This document shows positions 25,866 through 36,093 of a stretch of DNA of 64,000 nucleotides, one piece after another. The first letter of the stretch is position 1. The number at the start of each line of letters is the position of its first letter. The notes under the pieces were generated by a model. It saw nothing but the letters and a program-made list of their open reading frames with translations. It made no database searches and had not been told where the DNA came from. Position numbers and translations under genes: made by a program. This stretch comes from Peptococcaceae bacterium (GTDB taxonomy: Bacteria > Bacillota > Peptococcia > Peptococcales > Peptococcaceae). The DNA lies in NCBI GenBank assembly GCA_900759105.1, contig CAAETY010000110.1, forward strand, positions 1 through 64,000. Reading direction: 5' to 3'.

Positions 25866-26732
25866 ATGCAATTTCAAGAAATGATTTTAACATTAAATAA
25901 GTTCTGGAGTGATCAAGGTTGCATTATTTTACAACCTTACGATATTGAAAAAGGCGCTGGAACAATGAACCCAGCAACCTTCTTGAAGGCGCTTGGGCCT
26001 GAACCTTGGAATGTTGCTTATGTAGAACCATGCCGTCGTCCGGCTGACGGTCGTTATGGGGATAACCCAAACCGTTTGCAACACTACTATCAATATCAAG
26101 TTATTTTGAAGCCGTCTCCTGACAATATCCAAGAATTGTATTTGAAAAGCTTGGAAATGTTGGGGATTGACTTGCTTCAACATGACGTTCGTTTCGTAGA
26201 AGATAACTGGGAGTCTCCAACTATGGGCGCTTGGGGTCTCGGTTGGGAAGTATGGCTTGATGGGATGGAAGTAACACAGTTTACTTATTTCCAACAATGC
26301 GGCGGTATTGACTGTGACGTTGTCAGCGGTGAAATTACCTACGGTTTGGAACGTCTTGCAATGTTTATTCAAAATAAAACCAATGTATATGACATTGACT
26401 GGATTGGCGATGTGAAATATGGTGACGTTTTCTATCAAAACGAAGTAGAATATTCTAAATATAACTTTGAATATTCTGATGCAAACATGTTGGTTCAATT
26501 ATTTGATATGTATGAAAAAGAAGCACAAAACGTGCTTCAATACGATATTGTACAACCGGCCTACGACTATGCGTTGAAATGTTCTCATGTATTTAACCTT
26601 TTGGATGCACGTGGTGCCATTAGTGTTACTGAACGTACACACTATATTGCTCGTGTAAGAAACTTGACCAAACAATGTGCCGAAAAATACGTGGAAGAAC
26701 GTAGAAAACTCGGTTTCCCATTGTGCAAGTAA
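25866..26732 (+). CDS. glyQ: Glycyl-tRNA synthetase alpha subunit
   Basis: The 288-residue catalytic subunit of the tetrameric bacterial glycyl-tRNA synthetase. It has class II features such as the [15 protein letters not shown] motif 2 loop and the [10 protein letters not shown] motif 3 helix. It is controlled by the T-box leader upstream and lies 21 bases before glyS. Presence of glyQS excludes the dimeric single-chain form as the only enzyme here. Confidence 0.98.
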   Translation: MQFQEMILTLNKFWSDQGCIILQPYDIEKGAGTMNPATFLKALGPEPWNVAYVEPCRRPADGRYGDNPNRLQHYYQYQVILKPSPDNIQELYLKSLEMLGIDLLQHDVRFVEDNWESPTMGAWGLGWEVWLDGMEVTQFTYFQQCGGIDCDVVSGEITYGLERLAMFIQNKTNVYDIDWIGDVKYGDVFYQNEVEYSKYNFEYSDANMLVQLFDMYEKEAQNVLQYDIVQPAYDYALKCSHVFNLLDARGAISVTERTHYIARVRNLTKQCAEKYVEERRKLGFPLCK

Positions 26733-26753
26733 TGAACGGAAAAGGAGAATACT

Positions 26754-28838
26754 ATGGCTGAATTTATTTTAGAAATCGGTTTAGAAGAAATGCCTGCTGC
26801 CTATATTAATGGCGCAGTAAGTGATTTAAAGAAAAATGCTGAAGCGCTTTTCAAAAAAGAACGTTTAAATTATGAAGCGATGAATTGTTATTCTACCCCA
26901 CGACGTCTTGTGCTCTTGGTAGAAAAGTTGGCTGAATGTCAAGAAGACCTTTCTGAAGAATTGAAGGGTCCATCTGTAAAAGCTGCTTATAAAGATGGTG
27001 CAATTGCAAAACCATTGGAAGGCTTTTTGCGTGCTAATGGATTTACTGAAGCAGACGTATATACCAAGGAAATGCCAAATGGTGAATACATATTCTGTAA
27101 GCGAGAAGAAAAAGGGCGTCCTACCAAGGAAATTTTAGCGGAAATTCTTGCTGACTTGGTGTTGGGCATGAAGTTCCCAAAGACCATGCGTTGGGGAAGT
27201 TATGACCTTCGTTATTTGCGTCCTATTCGTTGGATTGTATCTTTATTTAATGATGAAGTTATTCCTTTCTCCGTGGGGGTTATTGATGCGGACCGTTATA
27301 CACGCGGTCACAGAACACTTGGCCATGAACATGTAGAAATTAAGGATGTTACTTCCTATTTCGACGCCATGGAAAAAGAATACGTTATTGTAGATCAAAA
27401 CCGTCGTGCGGCGATGATTAATGAACAAATTGCTAAAATCTTCGAAGGCACTGATGAGCATTATCAGGAAGATGCTTCTTTGATGAGTGAAGTTATCAAC
27501 TTGGTTGAATATCCAACCGCACTTTGTGGTAGCTTTGAAACAAAATATCTTGAGTTACCGGATGAATTGGTTATTACGCCGATGAAGGAACATCAACGTT
27601 ATTTCCCGGTGTTGAAAAATGATGGTTCTTTGACCAATGGTTTTATCACCGTTCGTAATGGTAATGAAGAATACTTGGATGTTGTGCGAAAGGGTAATGA
27701 AAACGTACTCCGAGCACGTTTAGCGGATGCTGAATTCTTCTATCAAGAGGATCTTAAGAAGGGCTTGGAATCAGGTGAAGAAAAACTTAGAAATATCGTG
27801 TTCCAAGAAAAACTGGGTACCATTTACGAAAAAACTCAGCGTTTACAATTTATTGCTGGAAAGATTGTTGAATGTCTCCATGGTGATGAAGTACTCAAAG
27901 CTGACGCGGTTGCAGCAGCGCGTTGTACAAAAATGGACCTTGTAAGTAATGTTGTTTCTGAATTTCCTGAATTACAAGGTATTATGGGCGAATATTACTA
28001 CAACCACGAACATCCTGAAAAGAAAAACGTGGGACAAGCAATTCGTGAGCATTACATGCCACGTTTTGCAAACGATGCGCTTCCTGAAACCATTGAAGGT
28101 AGCATTGTCAGTGTAGCAGATAAGATCGATACTATTGTTGGTTGCTATTTTGCCGGTATTATTCCAACGGGTTCTCAAGACCCTTATGCTCTTCGTCGTC
28201 AAGCACTTGGGATTGCAAATATTGTTATTGCAAAGAAATGGTCAGTTTCTTTGCAAGCCCTGATTGAAATTGCTTGCGCTGCTTATGCTGAAACCGGTCT
28301 TACATTCACCTATGCTGATACAAAGAAAATGATTTATCAATTCTTCGAACAACGTATGTTGAAGGTGATGAAAGATGCCAACCTTCCTAATGATATAGTT
28401 CAAGCTGTTATGAAGGTCGGTTATGATGATTTCTATGAAACCATCTTGCGTGCGGAAGCATTAGCAGCATACGTTTCCGGTGATGACAAGACTGCAATTA
28501 AAGCAACCTTTGACAATAACGGCCGTGCTACTACCATTTCTGAAAAAGCAAGCGGTGTAGAAGTGAATGCTGATTTGCTTAATGCAGAGGAAGAAAAGAA
28601 TATGTATCAGGCGGTTGTTAATTGCATTGAGCAATTGCCTGCTTTTGTAGAAAATAAAGATTACACATCCATCATCAACGAATTTGCGGCATTAAATCAA
28701 GTGGTAGAAACTTTCTTTGAAAAGATTCTCGTTATGGATGAAGATTTAACCATTCGCGAAAACAGATTGTCCTTAGTGAAGATGTATGCTGACGTGTTGA
28801 ATAGTTATTACAAGCTTGATGAAGTAAAAATGGCATAA
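26754..28838 (+). CDS. glyS: Glycyl-tRNA synthetase beta subunit
   Basis: The 694-residue tRNA-binding partner of GlyQ. Family signs include the start LEIGLEEMPAAYI, the KFPKTMRWG segment, TPMKEHQRYFPV, the HD-like region LVSEFPELQGIMGEYYY-type motif and a C-terminal anticodon-binding helical domain. Both length and gene order fit the standard two-subunit enzyme. An AAAAGGAGAATACT site precedes ATG 26754. Confidence 0.97.
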   Translation: MAEFILEIGLEEMPAAYINGAVSDLKKNAEALFKKERLNYEAMNCYSTPRRLVLLVEKLAECQEDLSEELKGPSVKAAYKDGAIAKPLEGFLRANGFTEADVYTKEMPNGEYIFCKREEKGRPTKEILAEILADLVLGMKFPKTMRWGSYDLRYLRPIRWIVSLFNDEVIPFSVGVIDADRYTRGHRTLGHEHVEIKDVTSYFDAMEKEYVIVDQNRRAAMINEQIAKIFEGTDEHYQEDASLMSEVINLVEYPTALCGSFETKYLELPDELVITPMKEHQRYFPVLKNDGSLTNGFITVRNGNEEYLDVVRKGNENVLRARLADAEFFYQEDLKKGLESGEEKLRNIVFQEKLGTIYEKTQRLQFIAGKIVECLHGDEVLKADAVAAARCTKMDLVSNVVSEFPELQGIMGEYYYNHEHPEKKNVGQAIREHYMPRFANDALPETIEGSIVSVADKIDTIVGCYFAGIIPTGSQDPYALRRQALGIANIVIAKKWSVSLQALIEIACAAYAETGLTFTYADTKKMIYQFFEQRMLKVMKDANLPNDIVQAVMKVGYDDFYETILRAEALAAYVSGDDKTAIKATFDNNGRATTISEKASGVEVNADLLNAEEEKNMYQAVVNCIEQLPAFVENKDYTSIINEFAALNQVVETFFEKILVMDEDLTIRENRLSLVKMYADVLNSYYKLDEVKMA

Positions 28839-28852
28839 GAGCAGGTGATTCA

Positions 28853-29731
28853 ATGCTAAGTATGACAGGGTTTTCTTCCCTTACAAAAGATATTGATGCG
28901 TTTACTTTACAGGTAGATATCAAAGCTGTGAATAGCAAGTACAGTGATTTGCGTGTAAATGCATCTTTTTGCGATAATAACTTTTTGGAAGAGATTCGTA
29001 AATGCGCCCAAGAAAAGGTATATCGAGGACAAGTAACGGTTGATTTAAAATTAAAGATTGATAAAAGCAGTAATGTGCCTTACAATTTGAATGTTGAACA
29101 GGTTAATCGTTATATTGATGAATATGAAGTACAGTATGGAGAAATCGGTCGCGATTTCTCCACGCTGAAATATTTTTTGCAACTTGACCATGTTACGCAA
29201 AAAAGTGAGTATGTTTTTGATGCTGACCGTGATGGCGATGTTGTAAAGCAAGCATTGGTTGATGCATTTGATTGCTTTTATGATTCTCGTGCAGAAGAGG
29301 GTCAGCGCTTAAAAGATGATTTGCTTATGAAGGTTGGTCAACTATCAGCAACACGTGCCGCTATTGCAGAGCGTGTACCGGAGTTGGATAAGGCATATCG
29401 TGAACGATTGGAAGACCGTATGCGTGATTTTATTCAAAACTTAGATGAAGTGGACGAGTCTCGTATTCTTGCCGAAGTAGCGGTGCATGCAACAAAAACA
29501 ACCATTGATGAGGAACTGGTGCGTCTGCAATCCCATTTGGATAAGCTCGCAACACTCTTAAATAGCACTGATCAATTTATCGGAAAAAAAATTGATTTCT
29601 ATATGCAGGAAATTAATCGCGAATACAATACCATAGCTTCTAAGGTTAGCGATATTTTAGTGGCAGAAAAGATTGTTGAAAGCAAAGTGATTGTCGATCA
29701 AATTAGAGAACAAGCGCAAAATATCATGTAG
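28853..29731 (+). CDS. yicC: YicC/YloC-family endoribonuclease
   Basis: A 292-residue protein starting with the family signature MTGF(S)S and ending with the helix-rich DUF1732-like region (KIDFYMQEINREYNTI, VSDILVAEKIVESKVIVDQIREQ). Work on YicC and YloC showed metal-dependent endoribonuclease activity; the physiological role is not settled. It heads the conserved yicC-remA-gmk-rpoZ-coaBC cluster and is separated by only 14 bases from glyS, so it is probably co-transcribed. Confidence 0.92.
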   Translation: MLSMTGFSSLTKDIDAFTLQVDIKAVNSKYSDLRVNASFCDNNFLEEIRKCAQEKVYRGQVTVDLKLKIDKSSNVPYNLNVEQVNRYIDEYEVQYGEIGRDFSTLKYFLQLDHVTQKSEYVFDADRDGDVVKQALVDAFDCFYDSRAEEGQRLKDDLLMKVGQLSATRAAIAERVPELDKAYRERLEDRMRDFIQNLDEVDESRILAEVAVHATKTTIDEELVRLQSHLDKLATLLNSTDQFIGKKIDFYMQEINREYNTIASKVSDILVAEKIVESKVIVDQIREQAQNIM

Positions 29732-29734
29732 GTG

Positions 29735-29977
29735 ATGAATGTGGCTTTTTTGAACGTAGGCTTTGACAATATGGTTGCAGTCAATAAAATTGTTGCAATC
29801 ATATCTCCTGATGGCGCATCGGTAAAAAGATTGGTACAATATGCAAAAGAGAATCATTCCTTGATTGATGTTACCAGTGGTCGCAAAACCCGTTCGGTGG
29901 TGGTGACCTCGGAAGAATATGTATTTTTGTCGGCTATCCAGGCAGATACCTTGGTGAGCCGATTGAATGAATTCTGA
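29735..29977 (+). CDS. remA: RemA-like DUF370 protein
   Basis: A protein of about 80 residues of the DUF370 family: FLNVGFDNMVAVNKIVAIISPDG at the start, spread over 7-29, and the GRKTRSVVVT segment. In Bacillus the homologue RemA is a DNA-binding activator of biofilm genes; that role is not shown here. Start choice is uncertain: GTG 29732, ATG 29735 and GTG 29741 are all in frame and the AGGTGA site best fits the last. It lies between yicC and gmk as usual. Confidence 0.82.
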   Translation: MNVAFLNVGFDNMVAVNKIVAIISPDGASVKRLVQYAKENHSLIDVTSGRKTRSVVVTSEEYVFLSAIQADTLVSRLNEF

Positions 29978-29999
29978 TGGACGAAGGAGATGAAAAATC

Positions 30000-30626
30000 A
30001 TGCTTACTCTTGATAAAAGAGGGGTTTTAATTGTAATGAGCGGTCCATCCGGTGCTGGGAAAGGAACGCTTTGTGCGCATTTACGTGAGCAAATTCCAAT
30101 GGCATTGTCTATTTCTGCAACAACCAGACAGCCTCGTACCGGTGAAGTGGATGGCGTAAATTATTTCTTTATGACCAAAGATGAGTTTAAACAAAAGATT
30201 CGTGAAGAAGGCTTTATTGAATGGGCTGAAGTGTATGGTAATTTCTATGGAACGCCTAGGAAATATGTAGAAGAACAACTGGCAGCGGGAAAGAATGTTA
30301 TGCTCGAAATTGACCCACAAGGTGCAAAGAGCGTCAAACTTACTATGCCGGATGCAGTATTAGTATTTGTGATGCCACCGTCCTACAAGGAGCTGGAGCG
30401 TCGCATTCGTGGTCGCGCTACTGAAACGGAAGAGCAAATCGTGAAACGTTTATCTTGTGCTGTAAGTGAAATTAATACATTGGCGGCCTATGATTATGTT
30501 ATAATCAATGATGACATCGATGTTGCAGTCGAAAGTCTCAAGTCCATTATTGAGGCTGAACGATGCAAGGTGTCTAGAAATACTTCGTTGCCCAGTACTT
30601 TTATCTTAGAAAAGGATAGTGAATAA
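30000..30626 (+). CDS. gmk: Guanylate kinase
   Basis: Phosphorylates GMP to GDP. The 208-residue protein has the P-loop GPSGAGKGT (about 15-23) and the GMP-binding [28 protein letters not shown] site precedes ATG 30000. The last codons overlap an upstream in-frame GTG of rpoZ. Confidence 0.96.
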   Translation: MLTLDKRGVLIVMSGPSGAGKGTLCAHLREQIPMALSISATTRQPRTGEVDGVNYFFMTKDEFKQKIREEGFIEWAEVYGNFYGTPRKYVEEQLAAGKNVMLEIDPQGAKSVKLTMPDAVLVFVMPPSYKELERRIRGRATETEEQIVKRLSCAVSEINTLAAYDYVIINDDIDVAVESLKSIIEAERCKVSRNTSLPSTFILEKDSE

Positions 30627-30627
30627 T

Positions 30628-30822
30628 ATGATTCAACCAAGTATCGATGAATTACTTGAAAAAACCGATAATAAATATACCTTAGCTGTTGCAAGTGCAA
30701 AACGTGCACGTGAACTCGTTGACGGTGCAGAACGTTTTACCGATGCACCTACCAATAAGGCTGTTTCCATTGCCTTATGTGAAATCGGCGAAGGCAAAGT
30801 AACATATCATTTTAACGACTAA
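30628..30822 (+). CDS. rpoZ: RNA polymerase omega subunit
   Basis: A 64-residue protein with the omega signature [23 protein letters not shown] spread over residues 10-32, and [11 protein letters not shown] at about 45. It assists assembly of RNA polymerase. ATG 30628 was preferred over in-frame GTG 30619 (inside gmk) because AAAGGATAG precedes it. The spacing to gmk is one base, as in many Bacillota. Confidence 0.95.
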   Translation: MIQPSIDELLEKTDNKYTLAVASAKRARELVDGAERFTDAPTNKAVSIALCEIGEGKVTYHFND

Positions 30823-30831
30823 GGCCTGCTT

Positions 30832-32022
30832 ATGAATATTATTGTTGGTGTAACCGGTAGTATTGCCGCATATAAAGCGTTAGACCTTGTCAGTCAACTA
30901 AAAAAGAATCGTCATCAAGTACGTGTAGTGATGACCAAAAATGCAACGAATTTTATACAACCGTTGTCTTTTGAAACGTTATCCCATGAACCTTGTATTT
31001 CTGATATGTTTGACGGCAGTGAAGCACTGGCTCATATCGAATGGGCTAAATGGGCGGATGTGTGTATGATTGTGCCAGCAGATGCTAATATTATTGCAAA
31101 AATAGCACATGGATTGGCAGATGATTTCTTATCAACTTTTTTATTGGCTTTTGACGGCCCTGTGCTTGTTGCGCCGGCGATGAATACGGTGATGTATCAT
31201 CAAAAGGTTACGCAAGATAACTTGCAACGCTTACGTGATTATGGCTATGAAATTGTAGCGCCGGCAAGTGGTACATTAGCTTGTGGCGATGTGGGTGAAG
31301 GCAAATTAGCGGATATTGATACATTAATCTATGCGCTTAAAAAGAGCCTTGCCAAACAATCGTTAAAAGGTTTTAAGATGGTTGTTACTGCAGGCCCAAC
31401 TATTGGTAAGATTGATCCGGTTCGTTATATCACAAATTACAGCAGTGGAAAAATGGGCTTTGCTATTGCGGAAGCTGCTGCTATGCGTGGTGCAGAGGTG
31501 ACCTTAGTTGCCGGTCGAGTGGTACGCGATACACCATATGGCGTCAATCGAATTGATGTGGCGACAACCATAGAAATGAAAGATGTTCTAGCTGAATTAC
31601 TGGAAACCCATGACGGTTTGGTAATGGCTGCTGCGCCGGCTGATTATGCGCCGGCTGAGTACTGCGAAGAAAAAATTAAAAAATCCGGTGAGACATTGAG
31701 CTTAACGCTTGTAAAAAATCCGGATATTTTAAAATCGTTGAAACAGAAGCTTGAAGATAAGATTGTCGTAGGTTTTGCGGCTGAAAGTCATCAACTTTTG
31801 GAAAATGCGCAAAAAAAATTAGTGGAAAAACACCTGGATTTTATTGTAGCAAATAATATTGCTAGTAAAGATACAGGGTTTGCCTCCAATTATAATGCTG
31901 CAACAATTATTTATAAGGATGGACATCAAGAAATCATCCCGAAACAACTAAAATCTCAATTGGCAGATAAAATTCTTGATGAAATGCAAGAAATTAGAAA
32001 AGCCAAAAAGGAGGAAGGATAA
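30832..32022 (+). CDS. coaBC: Bifunctional phosphopantothenoylcysteine decarboxylase/synthetase
   Basis: Makes 4'-phosphopantetheine precursors for coenzyme A. The 396-residue fusion has the N-terminal flavoprotein decarboxylase CoaC (GVTGSIAAYKAL at about 5-16, PAMNTVMY near 117) and the C-terminal synthetase CoaB (KMVVTAGPTIGKIDPVR near 182, followed by TNYSSGKMG). The order of domains and length are normal. It shares the rpoZ-coaBC arrangement found widely. Confidence 0.97.
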   Translation: MNIIVGVTGSIAAYKALDLVSQLKKNRHQVRVVMTKNATNFIQPLSFETLSHEPCISDMFDGSEALAHIEWAKWADVCMIVPADANIIAKIAHGLADDFLSTFLLAFDGPVLVAPAMNTVMYHQKVTQDNLQRLRDYGYEIVAPASGTLACGDVGEGKLADIDTLIYALKKSLAKQSLKGFKMVVTAGPTIGKIDPVRYITNYSSGKMGFAIAEAAAMRGAEVTLVAGRVVRDTPYGVNRIDVATTIEMKDVLAELLETHDGLVMAAAPADYAPAEYCEEKIKKSGETLSLTLVKNPDILKSLKQKLEDKIVVGFAAESHQLLENAQKKLVEKHLDFIVANNIASKDTGFASNYNAATIIYKDGHQEIIPKQLKSQLADKILDEMQEIRKAKKEEG

Positions 32023-33213
32023 TTGAAACGTTATTTTACATCAGAATCCGTAACCGAAGGGCATCCTGACAAAATTGCTGACCAAATTTCCGATGCGATT
32101 TTAGATGCAATTTTGGAAAAAGACCCCGATGCTCGTGTTGCTTGTGAAACTTTCGTTACTACCGGTATGGTATTGATTGCAGGTGAAATTTCAACCAACT
32201 GCTATGTTGATATGCCTAAGGTAGCTCGTGGTGTGATTGACGATATTGGTTATAGAGATATGAAGCATGGCTTTGACTACAAAACATGCGCAGTTTTGAC
32301 TTCTATTAGTGAACAATCTGCAGACATTGCAATGGGTGTTGATAAAGCATTAGAAGCAAAAAATGGTGAAATGGATGACTCTGAAATCGAAGCCATCGGT
32401 GCCGGTGACCAAGGTATGATGTTTGGCTATGCTTGTGATGAAACCGACACCTATATGCCACTTCCTGTTTATTATTCCCATGCATTGACCAGACGTTTGG
32501 CTGATGCCAGAAAAAGCGGGGAGATTCCTTTCTTGCTTCCTGATGGGAAGAGCCAGTTGACCGTAGAGTATGATGATGGTGTCCCTACCCGTATTGACAC
32601 TGTTGTTATTTCTACGCAACATACTGACGATGTGACTCTTGATGAAGTAAGAGAAGCTGTGTTGGAAAAGGTAATTAAGCATATTCTTCCTGCAGGAATG
32701 CTTGATGAAAATACAAAATATTACATTAACCCAACCGGCCGTTTTGTTATTGGTGGCCCTCAAGGGGATACCGGTTTGACCGGTCGTAAGATTATCGTTG
32801 ATACTTATGGCGGCATGGCTCGTCATGGTGGCGGTGCTTTGTCCGGCAAAGATGGTACAAAAGTTGACCGTTCTGCTGCGTATGCTGCTCGCTATGTTGC
32901 AAAGAATATTGTTGCAGCTGGTTTGGCAAAACGTTGTGAAGTTCAGCTTGCCTATGCGATTGGCGTAGCTCATCCAATGTCCATTTTTGTTGAAACCTTC
33001 GGTACCGGCATTGTTGACGAAGAAAAGTTGGCAAATGTCATTGGCGAAGTTTTTGACTTGCGTCCGGCAGGTATCATGAAAGAATTGGATATGCGTAAGC
33101 CAATGTATAAACAATGTGCGGCTTATGGTCATTTTGGTCGAAAAGATATCGATCTTCCTTGGGAACGTTTGGACAAAGTTGAAGTGCTCAAGAAAGCTTG
33201 TAACGTATTATAA
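32023..33213 (+). CDS. metK: S-adenosylmethionine synthetase
   Basis: A 396-residue enzyme that makes SAM from methionine and ATP. The start [28 protein letters not shown], and the Pro-Leu [16 protein letters not shown] region match. It begins at TTG 32023 directly after the coaBC stop, with GGAGGAAGG upstream; no ATG lies in the conserved N-terminus. No SAM riboswitch is seen ahead of it. A terminator follows. Confidence 0.98.
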   Translation: MKRYFTSESVTEGHPDKIADQISDAILDAILEKDPDARVACETFVTTGMVLIAGEISTNCYVDMPKVARGVIDDIGYRDMKHGFDYKTCAVLTSISEQSADIAMGVDKALEAKNGEMDDSEIEAIGAGDQGMMFGYACDETDTYMPLPVYYSHALTRRLADARKSGEIPFLLPDGKSQLTVEYDDGVPTRIDTVVISTQHTDDVTLDEVREAVLEKVIKHILPAGMLDENTKYYINPTGRFVIGGPQGDTGLTGRKIIVDTYGGMARHGGGALSGKDGTKVDRSAAYAARYVAKNIVAAGLAKRCEVQLAYAIGVAHPMSIFVETFGTGIVDEEKLANVIGEVFDLRPAGIMKELDMRKPMYKQCAAYGHFGRKDIDLPWERLDKVEVLKKACNVL

Positions 33214-33222
33214 TGATGAAAT

Positions 33223-33252
33223 AAAAGCAGATATCCTAGGATATCTGCTTTT
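33223..33252 (+). terminator. Terminator of metK
   Basis: A 14-base inverted repeat (33223-33236 with 33239-33252) ending in TTTT; the central bases form the loop. Confidence 0.85.
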
Positions 33253-33281
33253 ACTCTATTATTTGAAGGGGAGGTGGAGGC

Positions 33282-35624
33282 ATGCGTTGCTGTCGTGTTA
33301 TCGTTGAAGGGACACCATTTGTTAATGAAGAAGGGTTCTCTTATATAATTCCGGATTTTCTCAATGAATATGTAGCATGCGGGAGCATGGTATACGTCCC
33401 CTTCGGTAAAGGTGATAAAATAAAAAGTGGTTTTGTGATTGACATCGCGGATGAAGAAGTAAGTAACCATCGTCTTAAAGAGGTATTGATGGTTCAGCAT
33501 TTACAGCCGGTAATTGATGCAGATATGTTAGCGTTGTGTCGTTTTGTGGCGGAGTATTATGCGTGTGCATTGATATACGCCATTAAGCAAGCTGTTCCAA
33601 AGTATGTAATGAATAATGCATTTGTTGCATTTGAGAGTGTTGAATCTCAAGAAATTGTGAAATTAAAAAAGACGGCATTAAATGAACAGGTTATCCTATG
33701 TAAGAATGGTTCATATCGTCTAGTGTCCTATGAACCGTTAAAAAATCAAGTCGAAAAGTATTATGGGCTTAATTTGAACGCTGATGTTGTTCCGGATGAA
33801 TGGTGGCAGTCGTTAAGCTGCGCACCGAAGCAAAAGAAGCTATTGCTTTGTATTGAGGACCGTAACATCGTGAGTGAAAGCTTACTAAAAGAACAGTTTG
33901 GCAATATACGCACGTCCTTACAGGGGCTACTCGAGAAGTCGTATATAAAAGAAGTATCAATTGATGCATACCTAAAGCCAATTGCAGTGAATGAAAAGTC
34001 TTTGGTAATGACACAACAACAAGCAATAGTATTTCATGCGTTAGAGAATCAACTGTTAAAAGGCATTTATCATAAAAACCTAATAAACGGCGTGACTGGA
34101 AGCGGAAAAACGCTGATTTACGAAAAATTAGCTCAGAAGGCGATAGAACTTCAACGGCAGGTGCTGATTCTTGTGCCGGAAATTGCATTATCGTATCATC
34201 TGTTCGAACGTTTGAAAACTTGTTTTGGAGATCGTATAGGTTTGCTTCATAGTCAATTAACAGAAAAAGAACGCTATCATATTTGGTTAAAAGTTGCTAA
34301 TCATGAAATTGATGTTGTACTTGGTCCGCGAAGTGCACTTTTTTTACCATACAGGCATTTAGGTTTAATTGTTATTGATGAAGAACATGAAAGTAGCTAT
34401 AAGCAGAGCGAGCCGGATCCAAGGTATCATGCTATTACTGTGGCAGAATACCTGGCACAGAAACATCAAGCTGTTTTATTGTTAGGAAGTGCAACGCCCT
34501 CTGTTGAAGCATTGTATGATACTGTCACAAAGAAAAGTAAAATATTTAACTTGACAGAACGTGCGAACCAAGCGGCATTGCCAACTGTGCAAATTGTTGA
34601 TATGACAGAAGAAAGAAAAATGGGCAACTATGGCATTATAAGTCAGACGTTAAAAGAGGCTATGGCTCAAGCCTTGGAAAAAGGTGAACAAGTTATTTTG
34701 TTAATCAATAAAAAAGGTTATTCATCGGCGGTTGCATGTCAAGAATGTGGCGAAGTAATTCATTGCCCGAAATGTGATATTCCATTGACGTATTACCAAT
34801 CTACCAATGAGCTTAAGTGTAATTATTGTGAATTTCATATGCCGATGGTTGAGCAATGTCCGAGCTGTGGCAGCGGGTTTCTAGATAAGCATGGGATTGG
34901 CACTGAAAGTGTTGAAGAGGTTTGTACGCAATATTTTCCTAAGGCACGTTTGGCACGTCTTGATGGACAGTCGATGTCTAATAACAAGAAACGAGAACAG
35001 GTTTTAACCCAATATGAACAGCATGAAATTGATATACTGGTAGGTACTCAATTATTGGCAAAAGGATTGGATTTTAATAACACGACGTGCATTGGTGTCA
35101 TTAATGCAGATATAACGTTGAATTTGCCTGATTTCAGAAGTGCAGAAAGATGCTTCCAATTAATGGTGCAGGTGGCTGGTCGTGCCGGACGTGATCACAA
35201 GCCCGGTAAAGTTTTTATTCAAACTTATCAAAAAGACCACTATGCTATACAAGATGCAAAGGAACAGAATATACATCAGTTCTTTCTGGATGAAATGAAA
35301 TTTAGAAAGCAATGGTTGTATCCGCCGATTGTGCGCCTGTGTCGAATTGTTGTATCGGATTATTCCTTAAATGATGTTGAGTATTCAATGCAATCAATTT
35401 ATAATTATATAGTGAAATTACCGGTGAAAATGGAAATAATCGGCCCATCATTTGCGCCACTAAGCAAGAAGAATAACCGCTATCGAATGCACGTGATTAT
35501 AAAAACTACATGTGTTGAAGATAGCCAAGAAATGATGCGAAACTTGCGCGATAATTTGAAAAATATTTCAATCAAAAAATCGAGTCGCATTACTATTGAT
35601 ATAGATCCGGAAAATGTTTTGTAA
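33282..35624 (+). CDS. priA: Primosomal replication helicase PriA
   Basis: PriA restarts stalled replication forks. The 780-residue protein has an N-terminal 3'-OH-binding domain (1-100), a winged-helix part, the Walker A NGVTGSGKT (about 268-276), the DEEH box (about 366-369), and zinc cysteines near 483-530 (CQECGEVIHCPKCD, CNYC, CPSCGSG). The Walker A and DEEH motifs are intact. It begins the priA-def-fmt-rsmB-rlmN-prpC-prkC-rsgA-rpe run; ATG 33282 follows GAAGGGGAGGTGGAGG. Confidence 0.97.
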   Translation: MRCCRVIVEGTPFVNEEGFSYIIPDFLNEYVACGSMVYVPFGKGDKIKSGFVIDIADEEVSNHRLKEVLMVQHLQPVIDADMLALCRFVAEYYACALIYAIKQAVPKYVMNNAFVAFESVESQEIVKLKKTALNEQVILCKNGSYRLVSYEPLKNQVEKYYGLNLNADVVPDEWWQSLSCAPKQKKLLLCIEDRNIVSESLLKEQFGNIRTSLQGLLEKSYIKEVSIDAYLKPIAVNEKSLVMTQQQAIVFHALENQLLKGIYHKNLINGVTGSGKTLIYEKLAQKAIELQRQVLILVPEIALSYHLFERLKTCFGDRIGLLHSQLTEKERYHIWLKVANHEIDVVLGPRSALFLPYRHLGLIVIDEEHESSYKQSEPDPRYHAITVAEYLAQKHQAVLLLGSATPSVEALYDTVTKKSKIFNLTERANQAALPTVQIVDMTEERKMGNYGIISQTLKEAMAQALEKGEQVILLINKKGYSSAVACQECGEVIHCPKCDIPLTYYQSTNELKCNYCEFHMPMVEQCPSCGSGFLDKHGIGTESVEEVCTQYFPKARLARLDGQSMSNNKKREQVLTQYEQHEIDILVGTQLLAKGLDFNNTTCIGVINADITLNLPDFRSAERCFQLMVQVAGRAGRDHKPGKVFIQTYQKDHYAIQDAKEQNIHQFFLDEMKFRKQWLYPPIVRLCRIVVSDYSLNDVEYSMQSIYNYIVKLPVKMEIIGPSFAPLSKKNNRYRMHVIIKTTCVEDSQEMMRNLRDNLKNISIKKSSRITIDIDPENVL

Positions 35625-35637
35625 TAAGGAGGCTATT

Positions 35638-36090
35638 ATGGCTAGATATAATGTTGTAATAACTGGGGATCCGGTTTTAAGAAAAATTTCTCGTCCTGTC
35701 AAGGAAGTGAATGATAACATTCGAAAGCTTTTAGATAATATGGCTGAAACCATGTATTACTCTAAGGGTGTTGGTTTAGCAGCGCCGCAAGTAGGTATCA
35801 GTAAGCGTGTCATTGTTGTTGATATTGGCGATGGTCTATACAAGCTCGTGAATCCTGAAATTATTAGCTCCAGCGGTCTTCAAGATGGTCCGGAAGGATG
35901 CTTGAGTGTGCCAGGAACAATTGGAAATGTGAAGCGTAGTGAACGTGTGACGGTGAAAGCACTAAATGAAAATAATGAAGAAGTTATTATTGAAGCTTCC
36001 GGCTTTAAAGCGCGTGCTTTTCAACACGAAATAGACCATTTGAACGGGATTATATTCGTTGATAAAGCAACTGATATCGAAGGGATGTAA
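35638..36090 (+). CDS. def: Peptide deformylase
   Basis: Removes the N-formyl group from nascent proteins. The 150-residue metallopeptidase has all three boxes: GVGLAAPQVG (44-53), EGCLS (86-90) with the metal cysteine, and HEIDH (130-134). ATG 35638 follows TAATAAGGAGGCTATT; the in-frame ATG 35614 lies inside priA and is rejected. It is directly followed by fmt, its usual partner. Confidence 0.97.
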   Translation: MARYNVVITGDPVLRKISRPVKEVNDNIRKLLDNMAETMYYSKGVGLAAPQVGISKRVIVVDIGDGLYKLVNPEIISSSGLQDGPEGCLSVPGTIGNVKRSERVTVKALNENNEEVIIEASGFKARAFQHEIDHLNGIIFVDKATDIEGM

Positions 36091-36093
36091 ATT

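Noticed and set aside
25929..26498. 189-codon open frame on the minus strand
   Set aside because: Antisense to glyQ; no ribosome site and no family.
32350..33132. 260-codon open frame on the minus strand
   Set aside because: It is entirely antisense to metK and gives a Thr/Ile/Asn-rich protein without a recognisable domain or ribosome site.
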